From the NCBI RefSeq assembly GCF_021134715.1, contig NC_060028.1, forward strand, positions 6,780,501 to 6,844,500: 64,000 nt of DNA, in the 5' to 3' direction. The position numbers and the translations under genes are program-made. This document shows, piece by piece, positions 34,437 to 45,483 of this stretch. The notes under the pieces were generated by a model. It was not told where the DNA came from and did no database searches. It worked only from the letters and a program-made list of their open reading frames with translations. Position 1 is the first letter of the stretch; the number at the start of each line of letters is the position of its first letter. This DNA comes from Daphnia pulex. Its lineage: Eukaryota; Arthropoda; Branchiopoda; Diplostraca; Daphniidae.

Positions 34437-34931
34437 GAATTATTTGTTATACACTTTTTATCTTAAGGCTTCTAACCAGACAAATCAGAATCGGTGTTGC
34501 CGAATTATCAGGTTGGTTCGGCAACTTTTGCCGAATCGACAAATACCGATTGGCCGAATTTGTTTTGCCAGAATCGACATGGATCTTTTTTCGTATGCAG
34601 GAAAAAATTAATTAATTTGATAATTTGTCACTTTTCAAAATCAGGAAATATTACAGACAATTATTTGAATTGTTTTTTATTTTGTTTGTTTGAAGATTTC
34701 AAAGATATTATTCGAAATTGGTGAGGCAATCTTAACCTATGAACACATCTTAACCTTTTAAATTGAAATTTGGCTCCAAAATTGTGTCGATTGAAATGTG
34801 AATCGATTTAACAGGCGAATTATATCGATTAAAGAGCGCAAGGCGGCCTAGGCTCCTCCCCCTGTCACTATCGTCAGAGGATCCATGGGAAAACCAACAC
34901 ACCAATTGTGTATTTAAGGAAAAACTTTTTA

Positions 34932-35938
34932 CTGTTTCTGCTCATCATATCAATTTCCATTAATAATTCAGTTGGTAGAAAACATCATCTTGATCTAAAG
35001 GTAAATATAATTATTGAAATGAAAACATTCGTTTTTGTCAATTGTCATGCAATTGTCTTTTTTTTCCTTTTTGACTTTTCCTAGGATGAGACTCGAAAAA
35101 GCATACCTGTTAGTATGTTCGGATTTCTTCGAGGTGGCATCTTGAATGTTACAGTATCTAACTTGGCAATCTCGAAACAAGCACAAGAAACATCAGGACT
35201 GGGGTTTAGCTTGGATAGGACACTTAGTGATGCTGCAAACCCATACTTAGATAGCAAACGGGATATCTGTAGTTCAAGATTGGAAATAAATGAAGAACTA
35301 GATCACACAGCTGTTGCTCGATTTGAATTTGATTTCAAAGACAAAATGTAAGTAAAAAGTTACATTTTTGTTTGTGCCTTGGTTCAATAAATAAATGTAT
35401 GAAAAAATATTACAGATTGAAAGTTCGGTGATCCAGCAGGTTTAATTTCATTGGCAACATTATTACTGTGGATGACCCAAGAAATTAAAAGAAATTCAGT
35501 GGCTGAGAAACTTAGTGATTCTAGTTTGTTCAGTCGAAATGCTAGAACCAAAAGAAACATACTTAATGAATCTCTAGATGTTGCTGAGGCTTCAAATGTT
35601 AGTGTTACTTGCAACACACTGAAAATTCCACTTTCTTCTTCAGATGGAAATTCCTTTTCAACAAATGTATGGATAAATAGTTCATCTTTCTTAATACTTT
35701 TTAATGAAAACTTTCCCATATTTTAGTTCACAGTAAACATAAGACATTCAGAAGAAGAAGGCATGTACTTAACCTTTATTTCCATCGCTGTTTCAATGAA
35801 GAAATAATTCCCATTAACCTAACCGTAAGAAAAGTTTTTAAAACACCATAATGACTTCAAATTAAATTGTTAATTGATTAATGTTTAGATTGAGGTTACC
35901 GAAACCAACGGTGATATAAACTACCTATCAGCTGAAAC
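34932..35938 (+). pseudogene. GPR107-like N-terminal fragment, frameshifted
   Basis: The hydrophobic stretch LFLLIISISINNSVG leads into RKHHLDLK (to 35000). A 84-bp intron follows, then DETRKSIPVSMFGFLRGG, LNVTVSNLAIS and GLGFSLDRTLSDAANPYLD (35085-35347). Later exon pieces give EEEGMYLTF / FHRCFNEEIIPINLT (35727-35824, one base out of phase midway) and IEVTETNGDINYLSAE (35889-35936). This is the luminal N-terminal region of the GPR107/GPR108 (LUSTR) family of Golgi/endosomal seven-helix proteins. There is no ATG before the signal-like stretch, a TGA follows the start of exon 3, and all transmembrane helices are missing. It is a truncated pseudogene, abruptly replaced after 35938 by unrelated P-loop coding sequence. 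Confidence 0.75.
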
Positions 35939-35999
35939 GGCATGGAACTTTTTGCTGTTCCTCTTACAAAAGTAACTGGATCGCGTTCGACGGCCGATC

Positions 36000-36258
36000 G
36001 TTTCGCTTTCGGAAAAACCGATGGGAGGAAAGGTGGAGCCGGCCAGCAGAAAGGAAAGATTCAGCATCGAACGGATTTTGGTGATGGGAGCAACCGGTTC
36101 CGGCAAGACGACGCTCATCAATGGCATGATCAACTACATTTTCAACGTGCAATGGGAGGATACCTTCCGCTTCCAGCTAATTCAAGAACAGACGGCCGGC
36201 CGCTCCCAAGTTGACAGCCAGACCAGCCGCATCACGGCCTACGACATCAATCACGCGG
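36000..36258 (+). pseudogene. P-loop GTPase-like fragment cut by a repeat
   Basis: The plus frame reads MGGKVEPASRKERFSIERIL then VMGATGSGKTTLINGMIN. This has a perfect Walker A motif (GATGSGKT, about 36087-36110), followed by YIFNVQWEDTFRFQLI, SQTSRITAYDI and NHA. It resembles the start of large animal G-domain proteins with GATGSGKTTLIN loops. The exact family is not certain. At 36259 the frame runs into the 0.94-kb dispersed repeat, so no G3/G4 motifs or the rest of the domain remain. There are no stops before the break. It sits directly after the GPR107-like fragment without an intergenic gap, so the locus is a mosaic of gene pieces. Confidence 0.7.
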
Positions 36259-37201
36259 TCGCTGGCCATGACAGAAGACTTCCACCAACGTTCTGTTCCA
36301 TCCTTATCCTCGCGACGTCCACTCATCTAGCTTCATTTCTTCTTATGCTGCTACACTACTTTTCTTGCTTCACTGACGAGTTGGATCACTTCAGTAGTCG
36401 CTTCCGTCCGCTGTGACTGTAGTCATTCACCACGGGATTATGCATTGCCCAGGTACCCGACAATTTACTTATTTTTTTTTAGATTATCTACTAGCAATCT
36501 ATTTGCGTTAAACTCCATTTCTGTGTAATAGTTCAAAAATTAGGACCTTCTCGCGCGTAAACGAAGTGCAACTTTGAAGTTTCTCTTTCTAACGCTAGAT
36601 GGCTTTTCTATATTTTCAGCTGTCAAAACGAGTCAGTTTTAGTTACTTTGTAAATCTCTTCAACAGTTATCGGTAGCTATTGTGTGGAAATATTTTAGTG
36701 AAAACTGACGTTAACTATTCCCCTAACAAAGCTCACTTGTTAGATTTTCGAAAATTGCATTTTTTTCTACTTCCGGTTTTCTCATTTCAGTCAGTAGTTT
36801 AGTAAATATTCATTCTACGTACAAAAGAACCACATATTCGTGATCCTCGTAAAATTTGTGGTAAAGTTCATGTAATTTTTTGTACGATTTCGTACTTCCG
36901 GTTTTGAGAATTTTCCTGAACTACTTTCAGGAAAATTCTCGATTTTGGTCAAATTCTGGATTTCGTTTAAAACATATCAGATCGACCCCAATTTTCATGG
37001 GGATCACGAATATCTGGTTTATTTTGACGACAGGTCAACAGTTGAGGAGCTATTGCTACTTCCGGTATACTTCCGGAAAATTTTCGACAAACTAGCAAGT
37101 GAGCTTTGTTCTGTGTATACTTCTCAATATTGTAAGCTTGAATTTAAGTTTAAAAAATTGCACCTTTAAAACTTTGAGCTAAAAAACCTGATTATTGTTT
37201 C
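36259..37201 (+). mobile_element. 0.94-kb dispersed repeat, copy 2
   Basis: About 98-99% identical by eye to 27363-28303, with the same left and right edges. One difference is a 3-bp GAG expansion near 37046. It interrupts the P-loop reading frame. The high similarity of two copies 9 kb apart indicates recent movement or gene conversion. Confidence 0.8.
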
Positions 37202-37372
37202 GATCTGTATTATGTAACTTTTATTGGCATGTCACTAAATAAGAATTGTTCTATCTTTATTCAGGTAATGCAGAGGAAACGTTGAGAAGATGGACACCAA
37301 AACGTCGCCGATACCTCCAAGATGTCAGCGCCGATCATCATTTGTTGTTGGTAATATGTTTGTGTTTGTTAA

Positions 37373-37639
37373 CCCGTTGTCTGCCACGCCTTTGTTCTCC
37401 CCTGTTAGCTCCTTAGCTTGATTCGCCGAAAGGCCCTGTTAGGCAGTGCACCATAGGGACTTCCCCCTTGTCGATACGGTGATGGATTCTAGAGGCGTGC
37501 ATTTCATCTTCTCCTGTCACCGTGTCAGCCCGGACTTGTCAGCAATGGCAAGTCCCACCTTGGCCATGGATCCTTCAGACGTGGCGCGTAGTGAGTAGAG
37601 AGTACAACCTACGGGTTGTATGGCGTGGCAGCCAACGGG
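37373..37639. mobile_element. piggyBac-type MITE flanked by TTAA
   Basis: The 267-bp element begins CCCGTTGTCTGCCACGCC and ends GGCGTGGCAGCCAACGGG, inverted ends with one mismatch in 18. It is flanked on both sides by TTAA (37369-37372 and 37640-37643). TTAA duplication with CCC-initial ends is the piggyBac signature. There is no ORF. Confidence 0.88.
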
Positions 37640-38109
37640 TTAACTTAAATCTATATATGTATGTATATGTATGTGTGTAAGTGTATGTATATATCTACTA
37701 TGTATGTGACTTTAAAAGGTGGTGGAATCGTGGGTGGAGGTGGGACAATAAAGCAACTCTTTTTAAATTGATTGTTTTATGTGTCTTTAACAAGTTGATA
37801 CTGAAAGCTTTGCGTAAATTACCTAGAAATTGAAATTTTTCTTATCATAAAAGAAGTCCTTAAGCAGAGCGATTGAAGCAAATCATATCAATCACCTAAA
37901 ATAGGCAACATCCAAAAGCATATTCAGAAACGTCGCAGTGTTTAAATGGTTGGAGGTGTTGAGAAGTCCTACAAGATGATTATTCGCATTACCAATTTTA
38001 TTTGCTCCAATTTTCTCATTTAAAATCAACAATAAATTTCAATTGACAATAACTATTAAGATTTGACCACATAAACATAAAACCAAAATTTTACATTTCA
38101 CATTATAGT

Positions 38110-38700
38110 ATAACTTTCAAGTGCCTTACTGATGTAGTAATTCGGGGCAGAGTAATACTTCGGTGTAGTAGGTCGGAGAAGCAGTGGTTTGTAGGTGCTG
38201 CGTAATAGTTGGCCGGCTCAGTTGCGAGTGTGCAGCTGGGGGCAGAGTAGAATTTTGGTGCCTCGGTGTAGTAACTGAGCAGAGATCACTTGGGAGCCTT
38301 GGTGTAGTCAGCATGGGCAGCATACGTAGTCGTGCAGTACGCCGATGCCCTGGTTGTTTACGCTTGGGATACTCTGTGTAGGAGACTGGATCAGCGTGGG
38401 TAGGTGTGTAATAATCCGATGCTTCGGTGGTGTAGCAAGCTGGAGCCTCGGTGTAGTAGCTGGGAGCGGAGTAACTTTAGGTAGTCTCAAGACATCAAGC
38501 TGGAGCAGAACAGGTTTTGGTGTAGTCCTCCGATGCTTTGGTGAAGTAACTGGTTGTTGCCTGTGTTGTCATGGTTAGGCGACGGCGTTGCGATTTCGCA
38601 TCCACCATTCTCAGGAGATATCGGTACACCAGTGGTCGGTTCAGCCATCAACGATACAAAACCCAACAGCAGCACGACGCCACAGCTTACTATACAATAA
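38110..38700 (-). pseudogene. Tyr-rich (YYTEAP-type) cuticle-like gene, decayed
   Basis: Read leftward, a hydrophobic signal-like stretch (CGVVLLLGFVSLMAEPTTG, about 38640-38690) is preceded by a TATAG-type acceptor. Pro/Thr/Tyr-rich repeats follow, such as YYTEAPACYTTEASDYYT, in changing frames. Several frameshifts and stops interrupt it. Repeats of YYTEAP/YYTTKAP are common in Daphnia-type secreted structural proteins (established knowledge, recalled and not searched). No intact ORF exists. Confidence 0.6.
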
Positions 38701-38814
38701 ATAACGGGAACATTAATATTGAATGATAAGTAGTATATTACTATATAAAAAATATGAATCGAAAAAACCAAATATTTACCTATGATTAAGGATTGGAAGA
38801 ATGCAATAGTCGAC

Positions 38815-39075
38815 CCGCTACCAACGATAGAACCCCAACAGCAACACGACGCAAAGATTAACTAATATCAACAAAAATAAACATTTCAGTTATGAATGAT
38901 TAATTAACAATTATAAAAATATATAATGATTCAAACTCTACGCAAAAACACAGCATATTTACCCATGGTCGCGAAATGGTTGTGCATTGATGGTGTAGTA
39001 CTTTGGAGCTTCAGTGTAGTAGTCGGGGGCAGCGTAATTACTCGTGTAATACTCGGGGGCGTTCCATCCACACGT
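38815..39075 (-). pseudogene. Second YYTEAP-type gene fragment
   Basis: The minus strand of 38975-39065 reads APEYYTSNYAAPDYYTEAPK then YYTINAQPFRD. A second signal-like exon copy (CVVLLLGF, 38820-38865) is about 80% identical in DNA to the one at 38650-38700. The order of pieces suggests a tandem array collapsed by deletions. No complete frame. Confidence 0.6.
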
Positions 39076-40363
39076 CGGCACAGAGTGTCCCCCCCCCCTT
39101 AATCAAATTAACGTCATTTTTTCCGATAAAGTTCTTTCAATCATGATTTTATATATTACAAGTCTGATTAATGAACTCGCTTCCTGGAAATGGTGGCAAT
39201 TCTGGTATATAATAATGAATAACTGGATAATGAGAGTTAACAGATAACGTTGCGATTAAAGTTATCGCAATTCAGGTACCCATTTAGGTAAGGAAAGGGA
39301 GATATATTACTTCAATTAATTATGATAATTTGTGTTTTCTTCACACACATAATCTGGTCCACCGCCTCCAGATATATAAATGTGATGACCATTTAAGCTG
39401 GTGGTTAACAATCTATATCTGGATTCCGGGAATCCAGATGTAGATTGCTGAGAATCCGATTCCCAAGATGTTACCTTAAGTTCAAGATGTTATTCAGCTG
39501 TGATAAAATTATGGGTTGTATACACCGTTCATCAAGTAACACATTTGGCAAATGTCGATAACACAGGAGGAGCTAAGCCGTCCACAATTTTTTTTAAGTT
39601 ATGATGTATTTTATATTCAACAGAAGAGCCATGTTCAACAGGTTCATCTGAGTAAATTTCTTACAAAATTTTAATTAGACTCTGATTAGAATTAGACGAA
39701 AAACAAAAATATAGAAAACTGTTAAACTGGCAACGCCATCAATGAATGTTTTGTCGGCTGCTGATTAATTGATGATCGGGTAGTGGGTGCCGACTGACGC
39801 GCCAGCTAGAGCTATTGATGGGACTAGGAAGAAGTCATGTTGCCCGAACTGAAATAAAGTTTACTTTAAACTTTAAATGTTGAAACAAGTCTGGATCCAT
39901 AAAATTATATACTCTTTTCATTGAATTGATCGGTATCCAGTTCCGAGAATATTAAACAAACAGAGTGAACGAGAATCAGTCGACACGTGGTTTTACTTGT
40001 TTTGGAGTACCTATTCGAATCGATATGACAGCTGTACAAATCTTTCAATTGTTCGTCGAGGGCTTTAAAAAACAGGTAAATTAGTTTTTTAAAATTAAGA
40101 TAAGTGATGATTTCACTGTGTGTTCCTTTAAAAATGAATTTTTTATTTGGTGATTGTTATCCAAGTAAACTCAACCCAATTGTTACACACTTCCGGTGCT
40201 TAAATTTCCATCTTTTCAGGCTGGTTTATCACATGTGTTATTCTTACCCTTCTTTGAGTATCAAAAGATCATTTATCTAGTTAGTAACAGAAAGCATCAA
40301 GTGAACCTGAGAATTATGTAATAATCATCTGTAATTTTTCTTTCGTGATCACTAGTCGACACC
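39076..40363. other. Intergenic; one strong hairpin at 39409-39447
   Basis: CAATCTATATCTGGATTC, a CGG-centred turn, and GAATCCAGATGTAGATTG form a 39-bp near-perfect palindrome. AT-rich sequence otherwise. The final ~300 bases precede the chromodomain gene and probably contain its untranslated first exon (a GTAAAT donor-like site follows AAAAAACAG at about 40075). Confidence 0.5.
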
Positions 40364-42800
40364 ATGAGTTCCTCAGTTTTCTCAGTGAATGATAACACTG
40401 GAGATAGTGGATCTTCTTTCTCAAATCTGCTTCCTGTTAATGTGATCAGTGAGAATGGTATTCACGAGAGTGTGATGCTCGATGCGAATGGACTACCCTC
40501 TCTGCCCGGCCTTGATGAATTCTGCCAGAATAATGATCATGTCAATGCAATTTATAATACGCTTGGTCATAGTTCAAATTCTGAATTGATCCCCCCTGAA
40601 CTTTGTGTGGAGCATCATTCCAACAACAAAAATCAAGAATTCCGACCTGCAAATCATGGTACGTTCAAGTTGTTTTTCAGTTTGCTAACGACGGTTTTCT
40701 CAATTATTGCAAAACAATCAGGCTTAATGCATTTTCTTGTAATTATTAGGTCATAATGGGGATACCATATTTCAGATAAATCAGTCCAATAACCACTCTC
40801 CATCCACCAGCAATAACCAAGACTGCCCATCTTCAAATCACGGTAAATTCAACGATATTTAAACTGCTGCTCGCTCGTAATCTAATCGTACATTTTCAAC
40901 TTTGTATAATCGTAGATTCATCAACAAGTACACCTTCGCTGAGTTTTCAAATTCGAATCGGAGAACCCGAAGAAGGCACAAGTGGGCCAGGTAAAAATTG
41001 TTTTGCTATTTTATCATACGTACAGCATTCTCCTATTTAATCCTTTTTTATCCACAAAAGAACCACCATTGGGTACTGTCATCCGTAGAGGTATATCAGT
41101 GATTGGCCAAAACCAACTGATGGCCACGCCTAGTACCAGTCAAAACTACGAGGGTGTGACTAGCGAGCCATACAGGGTTGTAAATGGTGTGGTTCCGCAT
41201 GCACCCGAAATGTTACACTCGGAAGATCCAAATGAAGAAGAGATTGGTATATATAGTTTCTTCCCATTGATTTCTTCATTCATTTAATTAATTAATTTTT
41301 AAAGATGAGGCGTTCCAAAATGTTTTTATTGGCTATAGTCAGGCAGCAGAAAAAGAAATTCTTGTCATGTTGGATGCTGACACAGTAAAACGTAAGGCAA
41401 TAAATAAAAAATAACTATTAATATGTTCACTAATCTCAGTTTTGTTTCATCCTCCAGATTATTTGGACAAAGTCTGCAAGTCCCCGTTGCTTATTTGCAA
41501 TTTTTGTCATGAAATCTTTCAAGACATATCGCCCTTTCAAGTGCACATTCAGACCTGCTGCTCTCCGCCAGGAGTTGAACTTAAGCAAAAAATGGATCAA
41601 GCTGCCATGGATCAGCTTGCCCGCTCCTTGTGGAAATCTGTTTTCTTAAAAGAATTACAGAATACGCCAATCTGGCAAAATTTAAGTAAATTGCATTACT
41701 ATTTTTCCCTAAAAATGTGCTTCATAATTTTATTTTCCCCTTTTGTTTTCAAGAGCAACACGAAGGACACTTGCATAACGAACTAAATCAGATTTGGTTA
41801 TCTGGGTCTTTTGAGCCCATGCTTAAATGTCGTGAAATTTTTATTCGAGCTGCTGTAGCCATAGTCTCTCGTAGGTGGGTTACGAACGCTGTCGCCAACG
41901 AACTTCATCGTGTCAGAGCAATTAAACCTAAGGTAGTTTTATAACCACTAGTGAAATTATATCACTGCATTCATTGTTTGTCTATTATTCTCCAGCAACC
42001 GAAAAAGCGTGTCAAGATTGATTCTGACACGGATCAGTCAGTCGCAGATCCAAACTCATCCAAATCTGAAAAACCATCTGTATCGAAGAAGAGAAAGACT
42101 CGTGGCAGGCCAAACAGTAAGAACGCCAAAAAGACAACCGAAACAGATCTTGCCATCCGAGGACTTATCAATGATCAGGATGAGACGAGCAGCAACACTA
42201 CTCAGTATCACTTCACTCCGGAAACGCCCGTGTCCGACCATGGAATAGACGTGATGCCAGTGTTGCCTCCCAGTGTGGATGCGACAGAACAGTCCCGCCT
42301 AACAAATAGTAGAGAAGACTCCGTTACGACACCCATATCAGACAGTGGAGTAGATTTTACACCCGAAATGGATTACGAATTGGACCGTTCAGTCAGAGGA
42401 GTGCCTGATGTTGACTTACTCGCAGAAGCCGCCAAAGGTTTTGAAAATCTTGATAACGCATCTGGTAAATTAAATTCTTAACATTTCTGCGCCTATTTCA
42501 TTAACTTTCAATAATTTTTTGACAGACGAGTGGGGAAATAATGCCACTGCGGATGAACCGTTAAGCGGAAACGAGTTCGTTGTTGGCAAGATCTTAGATC
42601 GTCGGTTGCTTTACGAAGTTGAAGATTTCAATCCACTAGAAGAAGATTACGAGTACCTCGTTTCGTGGGAGGGTTACGGCGAAGAAGACAACACCTGGGA
42701 ACCTTACGAACATCTAAAGCACTGCACTCAAAAGCTGACAGAATACCGTGAACGGCTAAAACAAAAGGCACTCAAATGTCGACGAGGGAAGCGAATTTAA
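40364..42800 (+). CDS. Chromodomain protein with AT-hook and C2HC finger (unknown type)
   Basis: Nine exons keep one frame for 628 residues: 40364-40658, 40750-40842, 40916-40990, 41061-41246, 41305-41391, 41458-41685, 41754-41932, 41996-42464, 42526-42800. All introns are phase 1 except the seventh (phase 0), and all are 60-91 bp. The start ATG has an ACACC context. Order of parts: an acidic, Ser/Asn-rich N-terminus; a finger CNFCHEIF...HIQTC (Cys-X2-Cys-X12-His-X4-Cys, about residue 260); a helical region with LARSLWKSVFLKEL and FIRAAVAIVSRRWVTNAV; a basic stretch PKKRVK and an AT-hook KTRGRPNSK; and repeated SDHGID/SDSGVDFTPE motifs. A C-terminal chromodomain closes it (about 550-610; FVVGKILDRRLLYEVEDF, YEYLVSWEGYGEEDNTWEP) with the aromatic residues used to hold methyl-lysine. 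A nuclear chromatin role is likely. The architecture is unlike HP1 or Polycomb, where the chromodomain is N-terminal. Confidence 0.88.
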
Positions 42801-43062
42801 ATTACCCAATGTACTTCAAACAAGTTCTGATTTCACAAAACGTGAAAGATTAACGATATTATCACGAACTGTTGTTTTTTTCTTTCTTTGTCTTTTTTTT
42901 ATATTGTGAATTTTGAAGCGCTATCGTTCTTAAGTTCTTAACCCCACCGGATTAAGTAATCCATATTTGCTCATGTATGTTAATTGGATATTACGTGCCA
43001 AACTATTTTTCCTTTTTCTGTTGTGCGTGGATAAGTACAACCAAGTTTTAAGGTAAAATCTA

Positions 43063-43326
43063 TTGCCCTCCAGAATCTGGGGGGTAATACCATTTCTGGC
43101 TATTGTATGGCGTATGTTGCAAGAGTTATCTGTTAAGTTCAGTTTAATGACGTTATTTGTCTATTTAGGGTTACAAAATGCTTCTATAGGAATGGCTTCA
43201 ACAAGTACTGGTCAGTTTATGAGGAAATCCCACCTTGTTATTGATCAAGAACATAAAGATAAATTTTCTTTTCAGCATTATGATAATAGCTTTAGGTTCA
43301 ATTTTGATAGTGGTCAAAAGGAATGA
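43063..43326 (+). CDS. Small hypothetical protein or last exon
   Basis: An open frame of up to 87 codons. The hydrophobic first half may be untranslated, because a TTTAG acceptor at 43163-43168 precedes LQNASIGMASTSTGQF and the hydrophilic tail KSHLVIDQEHKDKFSFQHYD. The TGA (43324-43326) overlaps AATAAA at 43326-43331, a likely poly(A) signal. It is convergent with the gene at 43387-43617, only 60 bp apart. The family is not recognised. It could be the 3' end of an unusual extra exon of the chromodomain transcript, though that gene already has its stop. Confidence 0.4.
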   Translation: MPSRIWGVIPFLAIVWRMLQELSVKFSLMTLFVYLGLQNASIGMASTSTGQFMRKSHLVIDQEHKDKFSFQHYDNSFRFNFDSGQKE

Positions 43327-43386
43327 ATAAATGTTGTACATTCAACTATTTTATTTTCCAAATGTTCTGCATCTACAACTAAATTA

Positions 43387-43617
43387 TCATTTCCTTCCAT
43401 ACATATGTTGGTTCAACATGATTCTTTTACCATCCTCATGCAAGCAAGGATTCTTGTGAGTTGGATGAGGTTTACATTTTACAGTTAAATCTTCTTTTGC
43501 AATTCTGATAATTCCTTCAACATAGGATTTGGCATCAAATTGCTCAGCTTGTGCAACCCGTGCTGAAAGTTGCATTTGAAATTCTTTTTCCTTTTTTGTT
43601 TTTCTTTTCAGGGCCAT
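43387..43617 (-). CDS. Small basic protein, family unknown
   Basis: From ATG at 43617 the frame encodes 76 residues, MALKRKTKKEKEFQ then a helix (LSARVAQAEQFDAKSYVEGI) and a His/Lys/Pro/Cys-rich end (KCKPHPTHKNPCLHEDGK, NQHMYGRK). The frame is open for another 34 codons upstream, but that part is hydrophobic, lies in AT-rich DNA, and is probably untranslated. The composition and clean small frame look like a genuine conserved small protein. I cannot name it. It is convergent with the plus-strand frame ending at 43326. Confidence 0.5.
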   Translation of the reverse strand: MALKRKTKKEKEFQMQLSARVAQAEQFDAKSYVEGIIRIAKEDLTVKCKPHPTHKNPCLHEDGKRIMLNQHMYGRK

Positions 43618-43639
43618 CCTTAGAAATGTAAGTTCGCCG

Positions 43640-44827
43640 CATTTGATTAATCGTGAAGGTGCCGGATGGCGTGAACAGAGAAAATAGAAGAGATACAGTA
43701 CACGTACAGCTACGCACAAGGCATAATATAATGCTAAAAGGGGTGATAGAGAAAGAGAGAGAGAGCAAGGAAATGACGACGATGCATCACGACGGATCGA
43801 ACGCGCTCACGGTGCAGTTTGCGCATCTTTTTTTTTGTGTTTCTATTCTGTGCCACCTCCCATCTGTTCTGTTCTTTTTTTTTTATCGGAGCCTGCAGTT
43901 GTGTGCGCACTTGATGATGAGCGAGAATCATAAGAGAAGGCAGAAGACACACACACAAAAAGCGCAACCGTGGCTCGATGGCAACGGAGGAAAGAAAAAA
44001 GATCGCCGATCAATCTTATCTTCTTTTTATTTTTCTTCTGAACGTTACAGTGCACTCACGAAGGCAGAATGACTAAGTTGTTATTTTCTTATAAATTATT
44101 CGAAATGACAACAGGATGTTAATACTTAATAGGAGTTTGCCGAGTTTTGAGGACACGGCGCGCTGTGTGTGTGTGTGATTTGAGTTTTGACCGTTTTTCT
44201 TTTGTTTTTGGAAGGGAAGAAAAAAAAATGAGGGCGACTTTTTTTCGGTTGGCTTTTCTTGAGAAAATGAAATCAAGATGTGCTGGTGGTGGGATATCGG
44301 ATGACGAGGGGGGGTCTACTGTCTACCAAAACAGCATCCCCTCCGATTTGGATTTTTTTGAGTTTTTCTTCAGCTGTCACTGGTAGTTGTTGATACAAAT
44401 GACTACTGTGCGCGCAGGAGGGGAGGTAGACAGGCTGTGGGTTATCATTTCCACATTACATTTTTTCTAGGTCAATGTGTGTCTGATTTTTTTCTTCTTC
44501 TCTCGTCGTTTTTCGATGGCCAGACGGTTTGAAGTTTGTGGTGATGTCATCAGAGGGCCACCTTTTACTCAACCCAAGTTTTTTGCTCTCATTTTTTTTT
44601 TTTTTTTTGGGGGGGGGGGATGTTGTTTTGTTTGTTTTCTCTCGGTGTGCATCGTAATGGACTTGGTACTGGCTGGCTGGATTTAATTAGAAGTTGTGCA
44701 GTATCTTCTACTTCTTCCTGTCCCCAGCATCTCGTTGATTTCCAGCCTACCAGGGTTGTAAAAATCGCAGCAACAGCGAAACGGCCAAACGGGGCCATTT
44801 TCACACGGGAACTTTATCTATCAGGCA
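43640..44827. other. Low-complexity intergenic DNA
   Basis: Contains (GA)n at about 43751-43764, (CA)n near 43950, (GT)n at 44165-44178, and a T16G10 homopolymer junction at 44590-44620. Both strands show 70-140-codon frames that mirror each other, as expected for purine/pyrimidine-biased tracts. No gene is supported. Confidence 0.5.
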
Positions 44828-45483
44828 AAAATCGAGAATTTTCCTGAACTAGTTTAGGAAAATTCTAAAAACCGGAAGTACGAATACGTAAAAAACAGAA
44901 CATGAACTTTACCACATATTTTACGAGGATCACGAATATGTGGTTCTTTTGTGCGTCAGATCAGTATTTACTAAACTACTGACAGAAATAAGTAAACCGG
45001 AAGTAGAAAAAAACACATTATTCGAAAATCTAACAAGTGAGCTTTGTTGGGGGAATAGTTATCTTTTGTTATCACTACAAAATTACCACCAAAAAACGGT
45101 CGATCAATGTTTAAATTTAAAGAGATGTGCAAAGTAACTGAACTGACTGTTTTGACAGCTGCAAATTTTCAAAAAGCCATCTAGCGTTAGAAAAAAGAAA
45201 CGTCTAAGTAAAACTTCGTTGGCGCGTAAGAAGGGCCTGTTTTGGAAACTACACAGACAGAGTCTAACGCAACTAAAGACTATTGGTAGATAACCTATGA
45301 AAATAATTCAATTGATGGGTACCTGGGCATAATCCCGTGGTGAATGATGACAAGTGTGTCACAGCGGGAGGAAGCGAACACTGAAGTGATCCAACTCGTC
45401 AATGATGTAAGAAAGTACGAAGCAGTGAAGCTAGATGAGCGGACGTTGGGAAGAAAAGGATGGGGAAGAACGTTGGTGGAAGT
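44828..45483 (-). mobile_element. 0.94-kb dispersed repeat, copy 3 (diverged, inverted)
   Basis: The reverse complement aligns over most of its length with 27363-28303. It has the GAATTTTCCTGAA hairpin, ACTTCCGGTTTT motifs, the AACAAAGCTCACTTGTTAGA block and the terminal GACTTCCACCAACGTTCT. It is clearly older than the other two, with many substitutions. An 86-codon frame over its end (45344-45604) is probably not a real gene. Confidence 0.75.

Noticed and set aside
43653..44072. 139-codon plus-strand frame
   Set aside because: It spans purine-rich low-complexity tracts with equally long minus-strand frames; no coding character.
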